Below, piece after piece: positions 1 through 4,965 of a stretch of 6,476 bases of DNA. Source of the DNA: JBFXAM01 sp050184295 (GTDB lineage: Bacteria; Planctomycetota; Phycisphaerae; UBA1845; Fen-1342); NCBI GenBank assembly GCA_050184295.1, contig JBFXAM010000175.1, positions 1-6,476 of the forward strand, in the 5' to 3' direction. How positions within the stretch are numbered: position 1 is the first letter of the stretch; every line of letters begins with the position of its first letter. Under the pieces are notes generated by a model that was not told the origin of the DNA, did not search any database, and saw only the letters and a list, made by a program, of their open reading frames with translations. The position numbers were made by a program, and so were the translations under genes.

Positions 1-93
1 TCGCTGGAAGCGCCCGTGAAAGTGCTCCCAGGCCGCGCGATTCTCGAAGTCGCGCAGATCACGCAGCACGGTCGTCGTGGTCAGCCAATCCAT
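1..93 (-). CDS. N-terminal start of a probable ECF-type RNA polymerase sigma factor (partial, runs off left edge)
   Basis: Read on the minus strand, an ATG at 93-91 opens 31 codons that stay open to base 1. The peptide begins MDWLTTTTVLRDLRDF and continues ENRAAWEHFHGRFQR. The pattern of a Thr-rich start, a Leu-Arg-Asp helix, then (E/D)-x-x-A-W-x-x-F-x-x-R-F/Y closely resembles the first residues of planctomycete ECF sigma factors (sigma-70 region 2 begins just beyond the visible part). These factors direct RNA polymerase to alternative promoters. No strong Shine-Dalgarno sequence is seen before the ATG, so the start rests on the family-like N-terminus. The gene is divergent from the cytochrome lipoprotein gene. 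Only 31 residues are visible and none of the DNA-binding regions, so the call rests on recalled family resemblance. A different protein with a similar N-terminus cannot be excluded. Confidence 0.62.
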   Translation of the reverse strand, partial: MDWLTTTTVLRDLRDFENRAAWEHFHGRFQR

Positions 94-123
94 CGTGCAG
101 TCAGTAGCGTCCCGCGAACCTCA

Positions 124-167
124 CGTGGACGCGGGGCCGAATCGGAATTCCGTATCGCGCGTCCACG
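124..167. repeat. 10-bp inverted repeat around an inner EcoRI-like palindrome
   Basis: The left arm CGTGGACGCG (124-133) and the right arm CGCGTCCACG (158-167) are perfect reverse complements separated by 24 bases. The spacer holds a second perfect palindrome, CGGAATTCCG (143-152), flanked by CGA (138-140) and TCG (155-157), which can pair with each other. The element lies 31-74 bases upstream of the sigma-factor-like start codon, so it could be a protein-binding operator or a leader hairpin for that gene. The pairing is directly visible; the function is inferred. Confidence 0.5.
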
Positions 168-202
168 GGCGCGCTTGCAGCGGCTATGCGCATCAACCGC
201 CG

Positions 203-256
203 GCCGCGCCGGCGATGGCGTTCCATGGCGCGGCATGTGGGGCCGGGTGCCGCGCC
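203..256. repeat. Mutually exclusive GC-rich hairpins
   Basis: GCCGCGCC occurs at 203-210 and again at 249-256. Its complement GGCGCGGC (227-234) sits between and can pair with either copy: an 8-bp stem with the first, or a 9-bp stem (227-235 with 248-256) with the second. A separate 7-bp stem with a 3-base loop lies at 198-214. Such alternating pairing can act as an attenuator, but GC-rich DNA makes chance pairing common and no T-tract follows. Confidence 0.25.
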
Positions 257-367
257 GGAAAATCGCTGGTCGCGAAGCCGCGTATCGAGGGGAGTTTACA
301 GCGAAAGCGAACGATCCCGAAGCCTGGCTGAGAAAACCCGGTTCGCCGGTCCAATAAGGAGTAGCTC

Positions 368-487
368 GTGCTGCGCAAGCCCGGCGACACCACGGCTGCG
401 CGCGTCTTGCGGCGCGCCGAGCATGCTTTCTGGCGCCCGGGATCCCGGACGGCGTGCGGCCAGGCGCCCGGTACGCGAATCGATTAG
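368..487 (+). CDS. Doubtful 39-residue ORF with a good ribosome-binding site
   Basis: A GTG at 368 is preceded by AAGGAG (356-361) with a 6-base spacer, and the frame runs 39 codons to TAG at 485-487. The peptide begins VLRKPGDTTAARVLRRAEHA and ends APGTRID. It is basic, has no membrane segment and resembles no family I know. The case for it is the well-placed ribosome-binding site. Against it are the GTG start, the short length, Arg-rich chance-like composition, and a 9-base internal direct repeat (GGCGCCCGG at 432-440 and 463-471). If translated it could be a leader peptide about 100 bases ahead of the cytochrome gene. Confidence 0.15.
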   Translation: MLRKPGDTTAARVLRRAEHAFWRPGSRTACGQAPGTRID

Positions 488-504
488 CGGACCCTGGGAG
501 GCCT

Positions 505-513
505 TGCTAACAT
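505..513 (+). promoter_or_regulatory. Candidate extended -10 promoter for the cytochrome lipoprotein gene
   Basis: TGCTAACAT reads as an extended -10 (TGn followed by TAACAT, 4 of 6 matches to TATAAT). It lies 72 bases before the ATG at 586. No good -35 is seen at the usual distance. The bases just downstream (TAACATTACGGCCG, 508-521) match a sequence ahead of the transporter gene at 11 of 14 positions, which supports a real shared element. Promoter rules in planctomycetes are poorly defined, so this is tentative. Confidence 0.25.
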
Positions 514-569
514 TACGGCCGTTCGGGCCCGGACGCGTTTCGTCGTCCGATGCCGCACTGCACGTTACA

Positions 570-575
570 AAGGAG
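570..575 (+). promoter_or_regulatory. Ribosome-binding site that fixes the start at 586
   Basis: AAGGAG ends 10 bases before the ATG at 586 and is the only Shine-Dalgarno-like sequence here. It lies inside the reading frame that would be translated from the upstream in-frame ATG at 550, which argues against that start. Starting at 586 also gives a normal lipoprotein signal peptide. Confidence 0.75.
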
Positions 576-585
576 AAGACTCACC

Positions 586-3033
586 ATGCGATGCAGACAG
601 GGAAGGTCGTGGGGGATCGGCGGCGCCTTGGCGTCCGCGATCCTGTTCGGGCTGAACGCCGGCTGCCCGCCGATGATGCCGCCGGATAACGGCAACGGCA
701 ACAGCAACGGCAACGACAACGGCAACGGGGACCCGGGGCCGACACGCCTCGAAACCGCCAGTCGGTCGAGCAACATCGCGTTGACCTCGGATCATCGCTT
801 TCTCGTGACCGCGAACCGCGATTCCGACAGCGCGTCGGTCGTCGAAGTGCGCAATGCCGCGGGCGCCGACGTGCAGAAGCTGCTCGCGGAGATCGGCGTC
901 GGCGACGAGCCGCACAGCGTCGCGATCGCGCCGAACAACAAGGAGGCCTTTGTCACCAACACGGCGAGCGGCACCGTGACCGTGATCGCGCTGACCGGCG
1001 ACAATGCGCGGACGAGCGTCGCCGACATCGCCGTCGGCGCCGAGCCGCGCGGCTGCGCCATCACGCCCAACGGCACGCGGCTCTTTGTCGCCAACCACAC
1101 GGCGGGCACGCTGTCGGTCATCGATCCGGCGGCGCGGAGCGTGCTACAGACGCTGACGGTCGGCGGCTTTCCGCAGGCCGTTGCGATCACCAATGACGGC
1201 GACGCCGATGACAACGACGAGACGGTCTTTGTCACGCAGTTCTTCGCCGAGCAGATTCCCGGCGGCCCCGGCGAGACCTTTGACACCGGCAAGCAGGCAA
1301 TCGTGCAGGCATTCTCGGTCGGCAGCCCGGGGACGATTACGCGCATCGCGCTCGCGCCGCTGACGGACAGCGGATTCACCGCGGATCGCGGGAAGTTCTG
1401 CCAGCAGATCACCGCCGGCGCCGCGAACAACACGTTCTGCCCCGACGTCACGATCGTCGACGCAACGAACGACGTCATTGACGCGGATGTGCAGGCCGTC
1501 TTTCCCAACCAGCTCTTCAGCGCGCTGGTTCGCAACAACCGGGTGTTCCTGCCGAATATCGGCGCCCAGCCCGAGCCGCCGATCCGCTTCAACGTCAACG
1601 TGCAGGCCCTCGTCAGCGTGATCGACATTCCGAATCTGCGCGAGGCGGCCGGCGAAACGCTCAATCTCAACGCCCAGATCCGGAACGAGACCCAGCCCGC
1701 GGAAGCCGTCGCAAACACCGTGCTGACGCGGCTCTTCGGCGGCGACATGATCGCGGCCGATGCCGACAAGGATGCGGCGACATTCTGTTTCCTCAGTCGC
1801 GGCGGCAACTACGTCATGCGCGCCAATCTCGACGGGACGGGTCGACTGACGATCAACGCGCCGAACGTCATTCGGCTCCAGACCGGCAATCTGCCGACCG
1901 GCCTGGTCGTGAGCACCGATGGCAAGCGGTGCTACACGAACAACGAGGTGGGGCACAGCGTCACCGCGCTGAACCTCGAGAACAATACGGTTCTCGCGCG
2001 CGACATCGCGGTCTGCACGCCGCCGGAGCCCGGTACGTTCGAGCACGGCGTGCTCGTCGGCAAGCTGTGTTTCTTCACGTCGCTCGGGATTCCCGACGAC
2101 GGCGTCTTCAGCCTGCCGATCCGCTCGATCGTGCCGCTCGAATCGCGCGGCAAGGCGTCGGACAACGGCTGGAGCTCGTGCGCGTCGTGCCATCCCAACG
2201 GTCTGGCGGACGGCGTGACCTGGAGCTTTGCGACCGGACCGCGCCAGACCGTTCCGCTCGACGCGTTCTTCGCCAAGGACAACCCGCACGATCAAAAGAT
2301 CAGCAACTGGAGCGCGGTGCGCGGCGGTGTGAACGACTTCAACGAAAACTCGATCAACGTGCAGGGCGGCAAGGGCTTTGCCGGCACGCCGCCGAACCCG
2401 AATATCTACAACCACGGCATCACGCAGGGCGCCAGCGACGCGCTTGACGCGCAGACGCTGTGGATTCAGACGATCCGGGCGCCGATTCTGCCGGCGGCGG
2501 CCGACGCGAACGCCGCGACCGCCGGCCGCACCGTGTTCCAGAACAACTGCGCGAGCTGCCACGGCGGCGCGAAGTGGACCAAGAGCCAGGTGCTCTACCT
2601 CGACAACCCGGTGTTCAACGCACCGCCGGTGGCCGGCAGCGTGGCCCGCGACCCGGGCATCCTGAACGCCGCGGCGCAGATTCGCTCGTACACCGTGTCG
2701 GCGATGACGCTCACGTTCATGGACTCGGTCGGCACGTTCAGCGCCGCGAATCCGCTGGAGATTCGCTCGGACGGAACGGCGGCGCTCGGCGGACTCGGCT
2801 TCAACGTGCCGTCGCTGCTGGGCGTGGCGTATCACGCGCCGTATTTCCACCATGGCGCGGCGCAGACGCTGGAGCAGGCGCTCGCCCAGCACGCGCTCGG
2901 CGCGGGGACGATCGAGTCGACGCTCAGCGCGACCGATCGCACCAACCTGCTCGCATTCCTGCGGACGATTGACGGCGCGACCGAGACCTTCCGGTCGGCC
3001 GCCGACGACTTCCGCGACGCGATCAGCCCCTAA
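586..3033 (+). CDS. YVTN beta-propeller / di-heme cytochrome c (CCP/MauG-like) lipoprotein
   Basis: The product is 815 residues and is predicted to be an exported, lipid-anchored redox protein. Residues 1-27 form a signal peptide (basic start, hydrophobic stretch, ending LNAGC with lipidated Cys27), followed by an Asn/Gly/Asp linker at about 34-49. Residues about 55-500 contain propeller blades of the YVTN type, e.g. DEPHSVAIAPNNKEAFVTN at 107-125, AEPRGCAITPNGTRLFVAN at 152-170 and LPTGLVVSTDGKRCYTNN at 436-453. The C-terminal third carries two heme c motifs, CASCH at 532-536 and CASCH at 655-659. It ends with NVPSLLGVAYHAPYFHHGAA (739-758 region) and TLEQAL, typical of the di-heme cytochrome c peroxidase/MauG superfamily. 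Met707, Met712, His750, His755 and His756 are possible distal ligands or active-site residues. In this superfamily two hemes relay electrons to peroxide or oxidise a partner; the substrate here is unknown. An acidic loop DADDNDE (206-212) could bind calcium. The gene ends 278 bases before the transporter, with a terminator between, so it is probably monocistronic. Confidence 0.88.
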   Translation: MRCRQGRSWGIGGALASAILFGLNAGCPPMMPPDNGNGNSNGNDNGNGDPGPTRLETASRSSNIALTSDHRFLVTANRDSDSASVVEVRNAAGADVQKLLAEIGVGDEPHSVAIAPNNKEAFVTNTASGTVTVIALTGDNARTSVADIAVGAEPRGCAITPNGTRLFVANHTAGTLSVIDPAARSVLQTLTVGGFPQAVAITNDGDADDNDETVFVTQFFAEQIPGGPGETFDTGKQAIVQAFSVGSPGTITRIALAPLTDSGFTADRGKFCQQITAGAANNTFCPDVTIVDATNDVIDADVQAVFPNQLFSALVRNNRVFLPNIGAQPEPPIRFNVNVQALVSVIDIPNLREAAGETLNLNAQIRNETQPAEAVANTVLTRLFGGDMIAADADKDAATFCFLSRGGNYVMRANLDGTGRLTINAPNVIRLQTGNLPTGLVVSTDGKRCYTNNEVGHSVTALNLENNTVLARDIAVCTPPEPGTFEHGVLVGKLCFFTSLGIPDDGVFSLPIRSIVPLESRGKASDNGWSSCASCHPNGLADGVTWSFATGPRQTVPLDAFFAKDNPHDQKISNWSAVRGGVNDFNENSINVQGGKGFAGTPPNPNIYNHGITQGASDALDAQTLWIQTIRAPILPAAADANAATAGRTVFQNNCASCHGGAKWTKSQVLYLDNPVFNAPPVAGSVARDPGILNAAAQIRSYTVSAMTLTFMDSVGTFSAANPLEIRSDGTAALGGLGFNVPSLLGVAYHAPYFHHGAAQTLEQALAQHALGAGTIESTLSATDRTNLLAFLRTIDGATETFRSAADDFRDAISP

Positions 3034-3068
3034 GCCGTAATCCGCGAATGCGGAGCGCACCGTTGAGC

Positions 3069-3113
3069 CGCGGGCATCGGCCCGCGCGGATGTGAGTGAC
3101 GCGGTGCACCGCG
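3069..3113. repeat. Hairpin and 14-bp perfect palindrome after the cytochrome gene
   Basis: CGCGGGC (3069-3075) pairs with GCCCGCG (3080-3086) across a 4-base ATCG loop, but no T-tract follows. Fourteen bases later CGCGGTGCACCGCG (3100-3113) is a perfect palindrome. It could be an operator-like site or simply 3' untranslated structure; nothing links it to a specific regulator. Confidence 0.4.
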
Positions 3114-3172
3114 GAATCGCGATCTAGCGTTCGGCGGCGCGGCTGTATCGTTGCGTCCGTCGCACGCGCTTG

Positions 3173-3214
3173 AAACGCCCGCTTCGTGCCCACGCGGCGC
3201 GAGGCGGGCGTTTT
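3173..3214 (+). terminator. Rho-independent terminator of the cytochrome gene
   Basis: The arms 3173-3190 and 3196-3213 form an 18-bp stem with two T-G wobbles around a 5-base loop (CACGC, 3191-3195). The outer ten pairs, AAACGCCCGC with GCGGGCGTTT, are perfect. The right arm runs into TTTT (3211-3214). It lies 139 bases after the cytochrome stop and before the transporter gene. The mirrored AAA on the left arm could let it work weakly in both directions, although no minus-strand gene faces it. The T-tract is short but the stem is long. Confidence 0.75.
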
Positions 3215-3222
3215 GCCGTGCG

Positions 3223-3251
3223 TTCAATGTCATCCGGCCAGCGGTTAGCAT
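3223..3251 (+). promoter_or_regulatory. Candidate promoter for the AbgT-family transporter gene
   Basis: TTCAAT (3223-3228) and TAGCAT (3246-3251) are separated by exactly 17 bases, as -35 and -10 boxes would be. They match the sigma-70 consensus at 3 of 6 and 4 of 6 positions. They sit immediately downstream of the terminator in a locally AT-richer patch, 60 bases before the start codon. A 6-bp hairpin (3262-3267 with 3272-3277) would lie in the untranslated leader. The sequence TAGCATTTCCGCCG (3246-3259) resembles the candidate promoter of the cytochrome gene. Confidence 0.3.
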
Positions 3252-3297
3252 TTCCGCCGCGGCCGGTGCGGACCGGCGCCCCCCTGGCTTCGCGACG

Positions 3298-3303
3298 AAA
3301 GGA
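3298..3303 (+). promoter_or_regulatory. Ribosome-binding site that fixes the transporter start at 3311
   Basis: AAAGGA lies 7 bases before the ATG at 3311. The same frame is open further upstream, with an ATG at 3170. That start would place the terminator hairpin inside the coding region and add an Arg/Pro-rich segment absent from AbgT proteins, so 3311 is preferred. Confidence 0.75.
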
Positions 3304-3310
3304 CGACGGG

Positions 3311-4894
3311 ATGAGCGACGTGGATCGCGACCGCGCTGCGGCGACCGACGGAGGCGGACAGGCGCGGCACGGCATGATCGACCGGTTTCTGTCGCTGATC
3401 GAGCATGTCGGCAACCGCCTGCCGGACCAGGCGACGATCTTCGTCATTCTCGCGCTGCTTACGCTGATGGGATCCTGGTGGGCGGCGGCGGCGCAGCTCT
3501 CGATTCAGCATCCCGTCACGAAGGAGATGATCACCGTCACGAATCTGCTGACGCGCGAAGGGCTTCAGTGGGTTTTCGGCTCGGTCGTCACCAACTTCAC
3601 CGGCTTCGCACCGCTGGGCACGGTGCTGGTCGCGATGATCGGCGTCGGCGTCGCGGAGCGGACCGGGCTCTTCACGGCGCTGCTCAAGGCGCTGGTGCGA
3701 TCGGTGCCGGCAAAGCTGGTGACTCCGACGATCGTTTTCGCGGGCATCATGTCCAATGTCGCATCGGACGCGGGCTACGTCATCCTGCCGCCGCTCGCGG
3801 CGATGCTCTACGCGTCGCTCGGGCGGCACCCGATCGCGGGCATCGCGGCGGCCTTCGCGGGCGTGGCGGGGGGCTTCTCGGCGAACCTGCTGCTGAGCAC
3901 GCTCGATCCCATGCTGGCCGGGCTGACGGAGACCGCGGCGCGGCTCTACGACTCGAAATACACGGTCAACGCCGCTTGTAACTATTACTTCATGGCGGCG
4001 TCGGTCGCACTGCTGGTCGTCGCCGGCTGGCTGGTGTCGGTGCGTTTCGTCGAGCCGCGCCTGGGTCCGTGGCGACCGCAGCTGAGCGGCGCCGGCGATG
4101 CGGACAGCGCGGAGCTGGCGCCCCTCTCGACCGAGGAGCGCCGCGGGCTGATCGCGGCGGGGATCGCGCTGGCCGTCACGGTCGCGGCCATTCTCGCGCT
4201 CGTTCTGCCGCAGAACGGCGTGCTGCGCGATCTGAAGACCGGCGGCATCGACCCGTTCTACAAGAGCCTCGTGCCGCTGATTCTGATCGTGTTCCTCGTT
4301 CCCGGCGTCGCGTACGGCATCGTGACGCGACACGTCCGCAGCGACAAGGACGCGTCGCGGATGATGGGTCAGACCATCGGCACGATGGGCGGCTATATCG
4401 TGATGGCATTCTTCGCCGCCCAGTTCATCGAGTGGTTCAAGAAGTCGAATCTCGGACTGATCATCGCGCTCGAGGGCGCCGCGTTCCTCCAGTCGATTCA
4501 CCTCACCGGCGTCCCGCTGCTCGTCGGTTTCGTCGCGCTGACGGCGCTGATCAACCTGCTGATCTCCAGCGCGTCGGCGAAGTGGGCGATCCTGGCGCCG
4601 ATTTTTGTGCCGATGCTCATGGTGCTCGGCAAGTCGCCCGAGGTGACGCAGGCGCTGTACCGCGTCGGCGACTCGGTCACGAACACGATCACGCCGCTCA
4701 ATGTCTACTTCCCGATCCTCATCGCGTATATGCATCGTTACGATGCGAAGGCGGGCATGGGCACGCTGATCGCCTGCATGGTGCCGTACTCCGTCGTGTT
4801 CTTTCTGGTTTGGGTGGTGTTCGTCGTGGGGTGGGGCATGCTGGGCGCGCCGCTGGGGCCCGATTCGCCCCTGCTCTACACGCCGGCGCGATAG
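3311..4894 (+). CDS. AbgT-family inner-membrane transporter
   Basis: The 527-residue product is close to the usual family length (about 500-525) and strongly hydrophobic, with a short polar N-terminus (1-38) and membrane segments starting at about 41-61. Family-typical stretches include NFTGFAPLGTVLVAMIGVGV at 95-114 followed by AERTGL, MSNVASDAGYVILPPL at 147-162, STLDP at 196-200 and SSASAKWAILAPIFVP at 419-434. The C-terminal half carries S422-x2-W425-x17-P443-x7-R451-x2-D454-x7-P462. This spacing fits residues I recall as conserved and functionally important in the MtrF and YdaH structures, and D199 probably corresponds to their conserved Asp. Members import p-aminobenzoyl-glutamate (E. 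coli AbgT) or are reported to export sulfonamide-type antimetabolites (MtrF, YdaH). The direction and substrate here cannot be told. No hydrolase genes like abgA/abgB sit beside it. It has its own ribosome-binding site and candidate promoter. I leave the symbol blank because uptake of p-aminobenzoyl-glutamate is not shown. Confidence 0.9.
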   Translation: MSDVDRDRAAATDGGGQARHGMIDRFLSLIEHVGNRLPDQATIFVILALLTLMGSWWAAAAQLSIQHPVTKEMITVTNLLTREGLQWVFGSVVTNFTGFAPLGTVLVAMIGVGVAERTGLFTALLKALVRSVPAKLVTPTIVFAGIMSNVASDAGYVILPPLAAMLYASLGRHPIAGIAAAFAGVAGGFSANLLLSTLDPMLAGLTETAARLYDSKYTVNAACNYYFMAASVALLVVAGWLVSVRFVEPRLGPWRPQLSGAGDADSAELAPLSTEERRGLIAAGIALAVTVAAILALVLPQNGVLRDLKTGGIDPFYKSLVPLILIVFLVPGVAYGIVTRHVRSDKDASRMMGQTIGTMGGYIVMAFFAAQFIEWFKKSNLGLIIALEGAAFLQSIHLTGVPLLVGFVALTALINLLISSASAKWAILAPIFVPMLMVLGKSPEVTQALYRVGDSVTNTITPLNVYFPILIAYMHRYDAKAGMGTLIACMVPYSVVFFLVWVVFVVGWGMLGAPLGPDSPLLYTPAR

Positions 4895-4915
4895 CCGCGC
4901 GCGACGCGGGTCGGA

Positions 4916-4921
4916 TATATT
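4916..4921 (+). promoter_or_regulatory. Candidate -10 box for the oxygenase-methyltransferase pair
   Basis: TATATT stands out as the only AT-rich patch in the 71-base gap after the transporter stop, 44 bases before the start codon. It continues into GCCGCCG, much like the candidate promoters ahead of the transporter and cytochrome genes. No -35 box is visible. A 5-bp hairpin (4895-4899 with 4905-4909) precedes it but has no adjacent T-tract, so read-through from the transporter gene remains possible. Confidence 0.25.
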
Positions 4922-4953
4922 GCCGCCGTGGCGCGCCCGTCGGCGCGCGGCGC

Positions 4954-4958
4954 GGAGG
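4954..4958 (+). promoter_or_regulatory. Ribosome-binding site that fixes the oxygenase start at 4966
   Basis: GGAGG lies 7 bases before the ATG at 4966. The frame is open far upstream (to about 4069), but that part overlaps the transporter gene out of frame and is Arg-rich shadow sequence. The ribosome-binding site and the family-like N-terminus after 4966 settle the start. Confidence 0.85.
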
Positions 4959-4965
4959 TGCTCCC

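Larger units (their letters stand above)
94..585. other. Divergent intergenic region between sigma-factor-like gene and cytochrome gene
   Basis: About 490 bases without a convincing protein gene. The overlapping frames here are Arg/Ala/Pro-rich, lack family resemblance and look like open frames typical of GC-rich DNA. The region holds a 10-bp inverted repeat (124-167), competing GC-rich hairpins (203-256), a 12-bp perfect palindrome with core GGGATCCC (437-448), a doubtful short GTG-started ORF (368-487) and a candidate promoter for the downstream gene (505-513). It should contain the control regions of both divergent genes. Confidence 0.6.

Noticed and set aside
143..163. ECF-type promoter (GGAA ... 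CGTC) near 144-162
   Set aside because: The spacing between GGAATT and CGTC is about 10 bases, too short for ECF -35/-10 elements.
16..357. Plus-strand open frame of 113 codons at the left edge
   Set aside because: Arg-rich, no family resemblance, and it overlaps the minus-strand sigma-factor-like start and the inverted repeat.
550..585. In-frame ATG at 550 as the cytochrome lipoprotein start
   Set aside because: It lacks a ribosome-binding site and would put 12 residues in front of a normal lipoprotein signal. The AAGGAG at 570-575 serves the ATG at 586.
186..689. Plus-strand open frame of 167 codons overlapping the cytochrome start
   Set aside because: Arg/Ser/Ala-rich, no ribosome-binding site, and it runs into the signal-peptide region of the recognised gene in another frame.
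682..735. Asn/Gly repeat codons as a tandem repeat or mobile signature
   Set aside because: The GGCAAC-type repeats encode the low-complexity linker after the lipobox, a usual feature of such lipoproteins. No transposase or terminal repeats are present.
1144..3060. Long minus-strand open frame (638 codons) opposite the cytochrome gene
   Set aside because: It is Arg/Val/Ala-rich with no domain resemblance and lies opposite a clearly recognised gene. Open antisense frames are expected in GC-rich coding DNA.
3245..4735. Minus-strand open frame (496 codons) opposite the transporter gene
   Set aside because: Highly charged, Arg/Asp/His-rich composition typical of the antisense of a hydrophobic GC-rich gene. 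The plus-strand AbgT gene is well supported.
4069..4965. Upstream extension of the oxygenase frame
   Set aside because: It overlaps the transporter gene in another frame and encodes Arg/Ala/Gly-rich sequence. A good ribosome-binding site and family-like start place the oxygenase start at 4966.
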